DNA from: Nodosilinea sp. LEGE 06152 | Lineage (GTDB): Bacteria; Cyanobacteriota; Cyanobacteriia; Phormidesmidales; Phormidesmidaceae | Direction of reading: 5' to 3' | DNA length: 64,000 nucleotides | Assembly: GCF_015207525.1 (NCBI RefSeq) | Contig: NZ_JADEWR010000015.1 | Span: 85,124-149,123 of the forward strand | Part shown: piece after piece, positions 25,949 to 34,364 of the stretch | Layout of the letters: each line of letters starts with the position of its first letter | Numbering within the stretch: the stretch's first letter is position 1 | Translations under genes and position numbers: made by a program | Notes under the pieces: generated by a model | Database searches by the model: none | What the model was told of the DNA's origin: nothing | The model's input: only the letters and a program-made list of their open reading frames with translations

Positions 25949-26983
25949 TCACAGGTCGTTACAGTAGTGCTCTAGAATCTCGGCGCAGCGGGCGATCGCA
26001 CCCAGATGGGCAATTTCGTAGCCGTGGGTGTTGTGGGTAGGAAAGCTCAGACAGGCCGCCCGCGACACATGGCCAAACTTCATTGCGATTGAGCCATCGC
26101 TGCCAAAGCCGCTGATAATAGCCATCTGCACCGGCAGGTTGTGTGCGGCGGCAGCGCGACACAGCTCGGCGTTGAGCCCTTCATCGTAGAGGCCGTAGGC
26201 ATCCTGACTGAGGAGGACGGGTATTTCCCCCGCCTGGATGGGATATTCTGCTGCCAGAGGGCAAATCTCTAGGGCGATTAGGGCTTCTAGGCGGTGGCGC
26301 TGGGAGAAATAGAGGGCTCCGATCGCGCCCACCTCTTCTTTGGCCGAGGCCACCAGATACACGGTGACGGGAGGCTCCTTCAAACGTTCTGCCAGGGTGA
26401 GCAAAATGGCCAAAGAGGCTTTGTTGTCGAGGGTGTAGCTGGCGATGTGATCGCCCATACGAAAGGGCTGCTTGCGGTGCTTGCCCACCACCACCCGCGT
26501 GCCAGGGCGAATACCAGCGGCGGCGAGCTCTTCAGGCGATCGCTTGGTCTCAATCCAGGCGGTTTCCCAGGTGACGGGCTTGCTCTCCTGCTGGGCCTTG
26601 TGGGGCGACTCGTGGGAGACATGGCGCGAGCCAAAGCTCAAAATACCGCTAATGGTCTGATGATCCCCGAGCAAATCCATCACCCCTTCGCCATAGACCC
26701 AGGGAAACGAGCCGCCCAGCTTGCGTACCGACACCCGGCCATCGGTGTAGATGCTTTTGACCAGAGTGCCAATTTCGTCTTTATGAGCGGTAATGGCAAT
26801 GGCACGGCTGTCGTCGCGTCCAGGGATTTTAGCAATGATGTTGTCGGCCTCGTCGCGCCAGTGCTCTACCTCCAAACGGGCCAGGGCGTCAGTGAGATAC
26901 TGATTGATGTCGTCCTCCGCGCCGCTGGGGGAGTGGCACATGACCATATCGGTGATTTGATTGAACAGGTCGTCGTAGGGCAT
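25949..26983 (-). CDS. M42-family metallo-aminopeptidase
   Basis: This 344-residue di-metal peptidase has the family's ligands in order: ITAHKDEIGTLV (His), YTLDNKASLAILL (bridging Asp), SAKEEVGAIGALY (catalytic Glu-Glu), ALEICP (a ligand position) and PTHNTHGYEI (His). M42 enzymes are cytoplasmic dodecameric aminopeptidases that trim small peptides; older annotations call them endoglucanases or FrvX. It begins 61 bases upstream of the CBS gene on the same strand and may share its transcript. It appears intact. Confidence 0.88.
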   Translation of the reverse strand: MPYDDLFNQITDMVMCHSPSGAEDDINQYLTDALARLEVEHWRDEADNIIAKIPGRDDSRAIAITAHKDEIGTLVKSIYTDGRVSVRKLGGSFPWVYGEGVMDLLGDHQTISGILSFGSRHVSHESPHKAQQESKPVTWETAWIETKRSPEELAAAGIRPGTRVVVGKHRKQPFRMGDHIASYTLDNKASLAILLTLAERLKEPPVTVYLVASAKEEVGAIGALYFSQRHRLEALIALEICPLAAEYPIQAGEIPVLLSQDAYGLYDEGLNAELCRAAAAHNLPVQMAIISGFGSDGSIAMKFGHVSRAACLSFPTHNTHGYEIAHLGAIARCAEILEHYCNDL

Positions 26984-27201
26984 GGGGTAGATGAAGATAA
27001 GGACGGTGAGGAGAATGAAGCGTAAAAGAACTCTGAAGGGTTGATTCTCGATCTTATCTACTCCTTCCCTACAACCTCATCCTTTTGTCCCCACCCTGCG
27101 GGAAGCCGCTGCGCGTCTACAGCTCCTCATCCTTACCCCTCCTCCGTTAGCTCCGACTCTCGCTTGGGCTTTCTAAAAACAACAAAGTCTTTCTCAAGCT
27201 T

Positions 27202-28632
27202 GTGCATCTACTACCTAAATCTCCTTGGGTGCGCTGGGGGATCGGGTTTGGGATTGGACTCCTGCTGTTTGTGGGAGTCAGTAGCCAGTTTCACAGCGAG
27301 GCTACACTGCCCACGCTCGATCCTCTGCCGCAGGACCCTTACATTCGTGCGTATTTTAATCAAAACCAGGCGGCGACCTATACAGACCCCTACCGCCACA
27401 TTACTCGGCACGGGGATAACCTGGAGCAGGTGGTGATCGATGCGATCGCGACTGCCCAATCGTCTATTGATATTGCGGTGCACGAATTTTCGCTACCGGG
27501 AATTGCCCATGCCCTCAGTCAGCAAAAGGCGGCTGGGGTAGAGGTTAGGGTGGTAGTCGAAAACACCTACAGCACCCCGATGGCGAAACGGGGCAATCCG
27601 GCAGCTTTTGCCCAGCTTGATGAACAATCTGAGGCGAAGGCCAGCGACCTGTACGCCTTTATCGATGCCAACCAGGACGGGGTGCTGAGTGATGGGGAAT
27701 TGCGCGATCGCGACGCCCTGACCATTTTGGCTGCGGCCAACATTCCCCTGATCGATGACACCGCCGATGGCAGCAAGGGCAGCGGCCTGATGCACCACAA
27801 ATTTATGGTGATCGATGGCCGCACCGTGGTCACAGGCTCGGCGAACTGGACTTTGAGCTGCACCCATGGCGACTTTGCCGACCCCGATAGCCGGGGCAAC
27901 GCCAACAGCATGTTGGTGATTGACAGTCCACCGCTGGCCCAGCGGTATCAAGCAGAATTTAGCGCGATGTGGGGCGACGGCCCTGGCGGTCGGCCCGATA
28001 GCCTTTTTGGTCTGCAAAAGCCCTATCGCGCTTCGGGGCTGGTTTCTACCCCTGGCTCGGTATTGGAGGTGCAGTTTTCGCCGACCTCAAAGACGAAGCC
28101 TTGGGCGCAGAGCGTTAACGGGCTGATTGCCAAGACGCTGGGCCAGGCCACCCAGAGCCTGCACCTGGCGCTGTTTGTATTCTCTGAGCAGGCGATTAGC
28201 AGCCAGCTGCTGCCTCTGGCCAATCGAGGGGTGCCAATCAAAACCCTGATCGACCCCAGTTTTGCCTACCGCAGCTACAGCGAAGGCCTCGATATGCTGG
28301 GGGTAGCGCTGCCCGACCACAACTGCAAACGCGACGGCAGCGTGCCCTGGGCTAACCCCATCGCCACAGTAGGAGTGCCTGCGCTACCGCCGGGCGACAA
28401 GCTGCACCACAAATTTGCGGTGCTCGACCAAGCAACTGTGCTAGTGGGTTCGCAAAATTGGAGTCAGGCGGCCAACACTACCAATGACGAAAATCTGCTG
28501 GTGATTCACAATGTCACCGTGGCGGCCCACTTTGAGCGCGAATTTCAGCGGTTGTACGATGGCGCTAGCTTAGGTCTAACGCCGCAGCTGCAGGGCGCGA
28601 TCGCCCAGCAAAAACAGCAGTGTGGCTTCTAG
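27202..28632 (+). CDS. Phospholipase D-like protein with an inserted EF-hand loop
   Basis: This 476-residue PLD-superfamily protein has an N-terminal membrane/signal-anchor segment (WGIGFGIGLLLFVGVSSQF) and two HKD motifs: HHKFMVIDGRTVVTGSANWT (about 198) and HHKFAVLDQATVLVGSQNWS (about 402). Both His/Lys pairs needed for the covalent phosphohistidine mechanism are present. Between the first strand block and HKD1, residues 155-166 read DANQDGVLSDGE, a perfect EF-hand calcium loop. The protein is probably exported or membrane-anchored and cleaves phosphodiesters of lipid or nucleic acid. The start is GTG at 27202. It overlaps the convergent gene at its 3' end by four bases. Confidence 0.85.
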   Translation: MHLLPKSPWVRWGIGFGIGLLLFVGVSSQFHSEATLPTLDPLPQDPYIRAYFNQNQAATYTDPYRHITRHGDNLEQVVIDAIATAQSSIDIAVHEFSLPGIAHALSQQKAAGVEVRVVVENTYSTPMAKRGNPAAFAQLDEQSEAKASDLYAFIDANQDGVLSDGELRDRDALTILAAANIPLIDDTADGSKGSGLMHHKFMVIDGRTVVTGSANWTLSCTHGDFADPDSRGNANSMLVIDSPPLAQRYQAEFSAMWGDGPGGRPDSLFGLQKPYRASGLVSTPGSVLEVQFSPTSKTKPWAQSVNGLIAKTLGQATQSLHLALFVFSEQAISSQLLPLANRGVPIKTLIDPSFAYRSYSEGLDMLGVALPDHNCKRDGSVPWANPIATVGVPALPPGDKLHHKFAVLDQATVLVGSQNWSQAANTTNDENLLVIHNVTVAAHFEREFQRLYDGASLGLTPQLQGAIAQQKQQCGF

Positions 28633-28961
28633 GCAGCAGGAGGGCCAAACCACAGGGCCTTGGCCTCGCTCCAGCTGACGCGATCGCTGAGCATATCTTG
28701 AGCAATTAGCTCTTCTATGTGCGTTGACCTAAGCTTGAGCCATCTGAGGGTTTGCTGCACGCTCCAGCCTCGGTACTGAGCAATGTGCCGAATCTGCTGC
28801 AGGGTAATGGTGGGTGTTACACCCTTGAACCAGCCGTTGAGTACCTGGGGCGGTACTTGCAGCGCTGCCGCCAGGTGTTGCAAACTACCACGCTCAGCCA
28901 GTTCTAGCTTGAGCCAATCAACCAGCGCCTGCACATTCCACGGATAGTAGGTTGTACTCAT
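28629..28961 (-). CDS. Small helix-turn-helix-like protein
   Basis: This 110-residue protein contains an HTH-like core, GSLQHLAAALQVPPQVLNGWFKG (about 26-48), followed by ITLQQIRHIAQYRGWSVQQTLRWLKL. It therefore resembles a lambda-repressor-type fold with a following helix pair. No ligand domain is present. It is convergent with the PLD gene, their stops overlapping by four bases. Its role is unknown; DNA binding is inferred from the helix pattern only. Confidence 0.65.
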   Translation of the reverse strand: MSTTYYPWNVQALVDWLKLELAERGSLQHLAAALQVPPQVLNGWFKGVTPTITLQQIRHIAQYRGWSVQQTLRWLKLRSTHIEELIAQDMLSDRVSWSEAKALWFGPPAA

Positions 28962-29291
28962 TGAGCAAAATCTCGTTGCGTCAACTCTATAGAACTATAG
29001 ATTTATGCCTGGGTCTGCCGTTGCTTAGCTCCCGGCAATTCTTTTCATGATCTGATTATTTTTCCTTGCTAACTTCTAGCAGGACTGCATCTAACTATTC
29101 TGTTTGTACGTAAACGACTAATGACTTCTGATTCTGCTCACGATGCTTCTCTAGCTAGGCTGACCCACTGAGAGGCTCAGCGTGGATCCTGCGTGTCCTG
29201 CTGATTACCAAAATCATCCTGAGGACTATCCAGAGGACGGGCTTCTAGGCCATACTGAAGCAATATCCTGAGGATTGTCCAGAGGATGGCG
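28962..29291. other. Divergent promoter region with TCCTGAGGAC repeats
   Basis: The region separates the small HTH gene (minus) from the gene at 29292 (plus). It holds two of the 22-bp double repeats listed separately. No gene is recognised in the first 250 bases; a 16-codon frame at about 29120-29170 is too short to judge. Confidence 0.45.
29217..29287. promoter_or_regulatory. Two TCCTGAGGAC double repeats upstream of the HTH gene
   Basis: Unit 1 is TCCTGAGGAC (29217-29226), TA, TCCAGAGGAC (29229-29238). Unit 2 is TCCTGAGGAT (29266-29275), TG, TCCAGAGGAT (29278-29287). Each half contains the near-palindrome TCCTNAGGA, and the halves repeat every 12 bases. The last half-site contains the GAGG that serves as ribosome-binding site for the ATG at 29292, so binding there could block transcription or translation. 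Two more units lie at 30082-30138. Confidence 0.8.
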
Positions 29292-29864
29292 ATGAACCCC
29301 GGGGAAATTGATCGGTATCCAGTTAACCAGCTGCAAGACCGCTATAGCCTGGCTCGCAGCGCTGTGTACAAACGCATGGAGCAGCTCGGCATTTCGCCAA
29401 AGAAAGTAGGGCAGCGATCGTATATCGGTGCCCAAGAGCTTCGCGTCATGGATGAACTGCATACCTTCATTAACCAGGGTGGCAGCGCAGCTGAATTTAT
29501 TGAAGCGCGGGGACTGCGCAAGCGACCAAGTAATAATGGCAATGGCCAGTCGAGTAGCGGGTCTGCTTTGGCCACTACCCCCGGCGACTTTGGTGGATTA
29601 ATTAGCGCCATTGTTTCTGAAGTCATAGGCCGGGTGGGCATGGGGCCTGAACCTGACCCCCTCAAGTATTTTGAAACCCTTGAAAATGCAGCTCGCAACG
29701 GCTGGCTGTTTAGCACCAGCGAGCTGGCTGGGCTAATGGACTTGTCGCCTAGAGAAGTGGAGGGTTTTGGCGATCGCTTCTCTGAAGCTGGGTTTGTCTT
29801 CAGCCGCTCTGGGTATCGAAAAAACGGCGAAATTGCGTGGAAGGTCACAAAGCGTTTAAAATAA
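29292..29864 (+). CDS. Helix-turn-helix protein flanked by its own repeats, function unknown
   Basis: This protein of about 190 residues begins MNPGEIDRYPVNQLQDRYSL. The N-terminal half looks like a winged or MerR-type HTH (DRYSLARSAVYKRMEQLGISPKKVGQRSYIGAQELRVMDEL). A Ser/Asn/Gly-rich linker follows (about 80-95). The C-terminal half has a second possible HTH (FSTSELAGLMDLSPREVEGFGDRFSEAGFVFSRSG). The ATG at 29292 has GAGG six bases upstream; the ATG at 29286 would abut the same motif. Four copies of a 22-bp double repeat surround it, which suggests it binds them, by analogy with autoregulators or partition proteins. That is inference; I recognise no named family. Confidence 0.72.
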   Translation: MNPGEIDRYPVNQLQDRYSLARSAVYKRMEQLGISPKKVGQRSYIGAQELRVMDELHTFINQGGSAAEFIEARGLRKRPSNNGNGQSSSGSALATTPGDFGGLISAIVSEVIGRVGMGPEPDPLKYFETLENAARNGWLFSTSELAGLMDLSPREVEGFGDRFSEAGFVFSRSGYRKNGEIAWKVTKRLK

Positions 29865-30078
29865 AAAGACCAGCACTGCAATGCTGGTCTAAATGCAAGT
29901 TAGTTGTTTTCTTTTTTTCCTTTGGTGGTGATGTTGGTGGTAGCACTGGCATCACCTCTCTTTTTGGAGGGGTGACGGGTTGTTAACCGCTCTGGCGTCA
30001 AGAGTTTGCCAGCGGGAGCTATACCCACCAGTGGGGGCGGTGTCTCCCTGGGCCCTTCAACCTTGGTCTTAGTCTAAC
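29862..30078 (-). ncRNA. Candidate structured small RNA, convergent with the HTH gene
   Basis: No protein gene fits this interval. On the minus strand it shows successive hairpins: GGGAG/CTCCC (30048-30044 and 30018-30014) enclosing CCCAC/GTGGG, then CTGGC/GCCAG (30012-30008 and 29996-29992), then TCACCCCTC/GAGAGGTGA (29975-29967 and 29960-29952). An intrinsic terminator follows (AGACCAGCA/TGCTGGTCT, 29890-29867) with a T-rich tail (TTTTTATTTT) only in the minus direction. The double repeats at 30082-30138 lie where its promoter should be. A 35-codon frame with a good ribosome-binding site (ATG near 29953) also exists. The terminator could instead serve the gene at 30247. Confidence 0.38.
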
Positions 30079-30081
30079 ACG

Positions 30082-30138
30082 TCCTGAGGACAATCCTGAG
30101 GACGTTATCAAAATATTCCTGAGGACTTTCCTGAGGAC
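30082..30138. promoter_or_regulatory. Two TCCTGAGGAC double repeats downstream of the HTH gene
   Basis: Unit 3 is TCCTGAGGAC (30082-30091), AA, TCCTGAGGAC (30094-30103). Unit 4 is TCCTGAGGAC (30117-30126), TT, TCCTGAGGAC (30129-30138). All four halves are perfect, and the two units start 35 bases apart. They are the same motif and 12-base phasing as at 29217-29287. Confidence 0.85.
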
Positions 30139-30246
30139 ATTCAGGTATCTAGTGGTTTACAGGCGTGATCCTTTGGGATCCGCGTAGCAGGGATAGCGCA
30201 ATGGCCGTCGTGAACCACAGTTCTAAGTTCTAGCACTGATAGACCG

Positions 30247-30564
30247 CTAGGACTGCTCAGGCTGAGACTGTTGCCAGTGCTTCATTTCCTCGGCAATAAA
30301 GTGGTTGACCAAGTCGCGGTAGAGCGCTTCGATCGCATCGGCACTTAACCCTTCTGCTTCGGCCCACACCCGGCGCTGCTGAAGCATGGCCCGCAAGCGA
30401 TCGGGGGCTTTGACCTCAGTCTCGCTAGCTTTAAACTTAGACGCCGCTTTGACGTAGGCGAAGCGCTGACCCAGGAGGGCAATGACCTGGCGATCGAGGC
30501 GATCGATTTCGGCGCGAATGTCGGCCATAGTTTGGCACTGGTCGGGACGGTTAGAAGGCCGCAT
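30247..30564 (-). CDS. Chorismate mutase type II / isochorismate lyase-like protein
   Basis: This 105-residue AroQ-fold protein contains ADIRAEIDRLDRQVIALLGQ, RFAYVKAASKFKASE, KAPDRLRAMLQQRRVWAEAEGL and LVNHFIAEEMKHWQQ. The spacing and the YVKAASKFKASE and VWAEAEGL blocks resemble isochorismate-pyruvate lyase PchB as closely as they do a housekeeping chorismate mutase. The active-site Arg and Lys positions of the fold are present. It would act in phenylalanine/tyrosine synthesis or on isochorismate. No siderophore or salicylate genes are nearby, which favours chorismate mutase. The start is the ATG at 30564, since the TTG upstream adds a non-family tail. Confidence 0.82.
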   Translation of the reverse strand: MRPSNRPDQCQTMADIRAEIDRLDRQVIALLGQRFAYVKAASKFKASETEVKAPDRLRAMLQQRRVWAEAEGLSADAIEALYRDLVNHFIAEEMKHWQQSQPEQS

Positions 30565-31063
30565 GGTATTTGCTCTGTGGCTGGTTTGGAAAGTCGGGGT
30601 GGGAGCGATGCTGTGCCGCAAGAAGCTACTTGTGAAGTAACCCAGTGCTACTTGCTACTAGGTAGGTCTATTTTTGGGCTGCTCTCTGGTGTTGGCCAAC
30701 TTTTGCAATAGGATAAGCCGCGATCGCCCATCTATACCAATCGTTCTACAGAATGCCGCCGACCAGTACAGTTCCAGGCCATTTTTGCCGTACAGTTCTG
30801 CAAAGCCAAACTGTTGCGGTGACAATTCACTTCGACTGCCTCTGTTCCGGTCGTTAAAAACAACCGAAAATTGAGCTGTTAAATACAGCGATCGCGGTTT
30901 TTGCCCAGGCAAGCAGCGTTTCTCCCCAGTCTTTTCTGGCTATTCAGAAGAGAACGCCATACTCAACATTTGTCGCCCCCTGGCCGATTATGTGCGGCAT
31001 TGGGGGTGGCTGGGGTGCGCGATCGCTTGGCAAAACCCACATCACCACAGCAAAGGAGCCGTC
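30565..31063. other. Intergenic, no gene recognised
   Basis: These 499 bases hold a HIP1 site and several short open frames (for example 30658-30912 on minus from TTG, without a ribosome-binding site). None looks like a real protein. The region carries the promoters of the divergent chorismate mutase and the 59-residue protein at 31064. Confidence 0.4.
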
Positions 31064-31243
31064 ATGCTTAGAACCTCTAGCCGCATTTCTGAAACGGTTC
31101 ACAACCCTCAGGGCTTGAGCCAGCGTTTGCAAAACGCAATCGCCCAGTTTTGGCGCTTTAGCAGCTTTTATGGCGACTATCAATCTCTGCCCCCAGCAGA
31201 ACGGCGGCGGTTTGTGCTTGATCGGCAGAAGCGAGACCAGTAA
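31064..31243 (+). CDS. Small hypothetical protein (59 aa) with strong ribosome-binding site
   Basis: The ATG at 31064 is preceded by AAAGGAG at seven bases. The 59-residue product (MLRTSSRISETVHNPQGLSQ ... FWRFSSFYGDYQSLPPAERR) is basic and probably soluble with an amphipathic helix. The frame extends upstream to 30992 but the ribosome-binding site fixes the start. No family is recognised. Confidence 0.6.
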   Translation: MLRTSSRISETVHNPQGLSQRLQNAIAQFWRFSSFYGDYQSLPPAERRRFVLDRQKRDQ

Positions 31244-31340
31244 CCCAACCCAAGGGTGTGCCCTGGCTCTTGCGTGCAACTGATTGTATCGGTCTGACTA
31301 CGTCTAGGATCAAATCCTGAATGAATGCCCCCCGCTTTGC

Positions 31341-31364
31341 AGGGGCGTAGCATGCTACGCCCCT
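31341..31364. repeat. 24-base perfect palindrome
   Basis: AGGGGCGTAGCA followed by its exact complement TGCTACGCCCCT forms a perfect palindrome between the small gene and the end of gntK. Similar GTAGGGGCGTA palindromes are common dispersed elements in cyanobacteria. It may also act as a terminator for either neighbour, though no T-run follows. Confidence 0.7.
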
Positions 31365-31440
31365 ACTGGGTTGCTTGATCGTGAGGCGGGGTTTGCCAAA
31401 TCGAATTTCGTATAGATTAGTGGGCAGCGTCAGCCTACAG

Positions 31441-33012
31441 CTAGGGTAAATCGATGTCGCCTAGCTGGGCTTGTAGGGCGGCGATCGCATCGTACTCCCG
31501 CTCAAACACGACCGTTAGGTGCTCGAACAGGGGCAATACCTTTTGGTACGCCGTCACATTTTCTGCGATCGGCTGGTGGCGGTAGGTTTCGCCAATCATA
31601 GTGGTCACGGCATCGAGCGATTGCACCCGACCCAGGCCGTAGAGGCCCAGCACGGCGGCCCCCAGACAAGAGCTTTCGTAATGCTCAGGAATGGTGACTT
31701 CGCGGTTAAAAATATCGGCCATCATCTGCCGCCATAGGGGCGACTCGGCAAAGCCGCCGGTGGCCTGAATGAGCGTCGCTGGGCCAGCAAAATCTTCCAG
31801 CGCCTTGAGCACCAGGTAAAGGTTGTAGACAATGCCCTCCAGCACCGCCCGCACCAGGTGCGACTTGGTGTGCTTCACGCTGAGGCCAAACACCGAAGCG
31901 CGGGCGTTGGCATTCCACAGGGGCGATCGCTCGCCCATCAGGTAGGGGTGAAACAGCAGCCCCTCCGAACCGGGGGGCACCGCTGCCGCCATTCGGGTCA
32001 ACAGGCCGTACACGTCTTGGCCCAGGCGTTTGGCGGTGGCCACTTCGGCGTCAGCGAGCTGGTCGCGCACCCAGCGTAGGGCAATGCCGCCGTTGTTGAC
32101 TGCGCCGCCGATCACCCAGTGGTGCTCGGTGAGGGGGTAGCAAAACAGCCGCTCCTGTGGGTCGGTAATGGGGCGATCGACCACCGCTCGCACCGCGCCA
32201 CTGGTGCCCACCGTAACCGCCACCAGACCGGGCGAAATTGCCCCCACCCCCAGATTTGATAACACGCCATCGCTAGCGCCAATGATGAATGGCGTATCGA
32301 TCCGTAGGCCCATGGCCTCTGCCATAGCGGGCTTTAACCCCTGCAGAACTTCTGTTGTCGGCACCAGGTCTGACAGGGTGCTGGCGTTTACCCCGGCTAC
32401 GGCCAAGGCTTCCTCATCCCAGGTCAGGGTGTCTAGATTGAGCAGCCCCATTGCCGTGGCAATGGAATGGTCAACCACATAGCGCCCCAGCAGCCGGTAA
32501 AACACGTACTCTTTAATTGAAATAAACCGCACCGCCTGCTGAAACAGGTCGGGGCGCTCGTGGCGCAGCCAGGCTAGCTTGACCAGGGGCGACATAGGGT
32601 GAATGGGGGTGCCCGTGCGCCGATAGATGGCATGGCCATTCATATCGGCCTTGATGCGCTTTTCCCAACCGGCGCTGCGGTTATCGGCCCAGGTAATGCT
32701 GCGGGTGAGGGGCTGACCGGCAGCATCGACCAAAATCAGGCTGTGCATAGCCGCGCTAAAGCAGACCCCCAACACCTGCGACGGGTTCAGCACGTAGGCT
32801 TCCATAACCCCCCGCACGGTTTTGACTACAGCCGCAAAGATCTCGTCTGGGTCCTGCTCGGCGGTAGCGACATCGGGGGTATAGAGGGGATAGGTGACCA
32901 GGGCTTTGCCCACCACCTTGCCCGCCTCGGTAAACAGCACCGACTTGGTGCTGGTGGTGCCAATATCGACCCCAATGATGTAGTTTTGATCGGCCATTAT
33001 CTTGACTGTCAT
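31441..33012 (-). CDS. gntK: Gluconokinase, FGGY family
   Basis: This 523-residue FGGY carbohydrate kinase has the N-terminal phosphate motif YIIGVDIGTTSTKSVLF, a central ITWADNRS block, the MSPLVKLAWLRHE region and the C-terminal IQATGGFAESPLWRQMMADIF and ESSCLGAAVLGLYGLG blocks. It phosphorylates gluconate to 6-phosphogluconate, feeding the oxidative pentose-phosphate or Entner-Doudoroff route. The ATG at 33012 overlaps the gntP stop as TAATG, so translational coupling is likely. The ATG at 32997 (MADQNYIIGVDIG) is the alternative. Adjacency to a GntP permease supports gluconate over xylulose or glycerol as substrate. Confidence 0.88.
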   Translation of the reverse strand: MTVKIMADQNYIIGVDIGTTSTKSVLFTEAGKVVGKALVTYPLYTPDVATAEQDPDEIFAAVVKTVRGVMEAYVLNPSQVLGVCFSAAMHSLILVDAAGQPLTRSITWADNRSAGWEKRIKADMNGHAIYRRTGTPIHPMSPLVKLAWLRHERPDLFQQAVRFISIKEYVFYRLLGRYVVDHSIATAMGLLNLDTLTWDEEALAVAGVNASTLSDLVPTTEVLQGLKPAMAEAMGLRIDTPFIIGASDGVLSNLGVGAISPGLVAVTVGTSGAVRAVVDRPITDPQERLFCYPLTEHHWVIGGAVNNGGIALRWVRDQLADAEVATAKRLGQDVYGLLTRMAAAVPPGSEGLLFHPYLMGERSPLWNANARASVFGLSVKHTKSHLVRAVLEGIVYNLYLVLKALEDFAGPATLIQATGGFAESPLWRQMMADIFNREVTIPEHYESSCLGAAVLGLYGLGRVQSLDAVTTMIGETYRHQPIAENVTAYQKVLPLFEHLTVVFEREYDAIAALQAQLGDIDLP

Positions 33013-34364
33013 TACAAGAAGAGTCCCACGATCAGCATAAGCCCCAGGCCAACTAAGCCAATGATGGTCTCCATCACCGTCCACGATTGCAGGGTTTGCT
33101 TCTCAGTCATGCCTAAGAATTTGCCCACTAGCCAAAAGCCCGAGTCGTTGACGTGGGAGAGCACTGTGGCACCCGATGCGATCGCAATGGTAATCGCCCC
33201 AACCATCGCCCCCGAATAGTTGGCCGCCGTTACAGCCGGGGCCACCAGACCTGCCGCCGTCACCATCGACACCGTGGCCGACCCCTGGCTGACTCGCACC
33301 ACCGTTGCGATCAAAAAGGCCAGCAGAATGATTGGCAAGTTAGACGCGGCCATAGCGGTGGCCAGCGCTTCGCCAACGCCAGTGGCAATCAGGGTACGAC
33401 CAAACACACCACCAGCCCCAGTGACTAGAATAATCAACCCAATAGGCTCAAACGACTTAGTGGCAATGCGCTGAATGTCGTTGCGGGTGTAGCCGCGCAG
33501 CGTGCCCAAAAAGTAGAACGACAGCAGGGTCACAATGGTCAATGCCGTAAACGGGTGGCCAATAAATGCGGCCCAGCTGCGCACCGGGTTGCCCTCCGGC
33601 AGCACTACCCCCAGCACGGTGTTGAGCAAAATTAGCACCAGCGGAATGGCGACCAGAGTCATCACCATGGCAAAGCTGGGCAATTCTTTGAGGGGAACAC
33701 CCTGGGGCGGTGGGGCGGCTTCTTCCATTTCGGTGGGCACGTCGAGGTGAATTTTGCCCGCAATCTTCTTGCCGAAAAATACGCCCCCAATGGCCATAGC
33801 CGGAATACCGGCAATCAGACCCATGAGAATCACCCAGCCCAGGTCGGCCCCCAGCAGCGAGGCCACCGCCACCGGCCCCGGTGTCGGCGGAATGAACGAG
33901 TGCCCCACCGCAATGCCCGCTACCAGAGGAATAGCGTAGTACAGCAGCGATCGCCCCGTCCGTCGCCCCAGGCTATACACCAGCGGAATCGACAAAATCA
34001 GCGCTACATCGAAAAATACCGGAATGGCAATCACCAGCCCGGCCAGACCCAAGGCCCACTGGGCCCTGTCTTCACCAAACTTTTTCACCAGCGAGTTGGC
34101 AATCTGCTCAGCCCCGCCTGAGACCTGCAATATCTCGCCAAACATGGCCCCTAGGGCAATCACAATGGCGATATAGCCCAGGGTGTTGCCCATCCCCTCC
34201 TGAATTACGCCAGCAATCTCAGCGGGGGGAATGCCGCCGATAATCGCCACAAAAAGACTCACCAGCAGCAGGGCCAAAAACGCCTGCAGCCGCAGCACAA
34301 TAACTAGAAAAAGCAGCAGGGCAATGCCCAGTACCGCAATAAACAACAACGAAAACGTAGACAT
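33012..34364 (-). CDS. gntP: Gluconate:H+ symporter, GntP family
   Basis: This 450-residue integral membrane protein has about twelve hydrophobic segments and the GntP-family motifs GNTLGYIAIVIALGAMFGEIL, SGGAEQIA, VGHSFIPPTPGPVAVA and LSHVNDSGFWLVGKFLGM. It imports gluconate or a related aldonate across the cytoplasmic membrane. It is the first gene of the gntP-gntK operon, and its stop codon overlaps the gntK start. A six-base inverted repeat (34389-34407) lies about 25 bases before its ATG. Confidence 0.92.
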   Translation of the reverse strand: MSTFSLLFIAVLGIALLLFLVIVLRLQAFLALLLVSLFVAIIGGIPPAEIAGVIQEGMGNTLGYIAIVIALGAMFGEILQVSGGAEQIANSLVKKFGEDRAQWALGLAGLVIAIPVFFDVALILSIPLVYSLGRRTGRSLLYYAIPLVAGIAVGHSFIPPTPGPVAVASLLGADLGWVILMGLIAGIPAMAIGGVFFGKKIAGKIHLDVPTEMEEAAPPPQGVPLKELPSFAMVMTLVAIPLVLILLNTVLGVVLPEGNPVRSWAAFIGHPFTALTIVTLLSFYFLGTLRGYTRNDIQRIATKSFEPIGLIILVTGAGGVFGRTLIATGVGEALATAMAASNLPIILLAFLIATVVRVSQGSATVSMVTAAGLVAPAVTAANYSGAMVGAITIAIASGATVLSHVNDSGFWLVGKFLGMTEKQTLQSWTVMETIIGLVGLGLMLIVGLFL

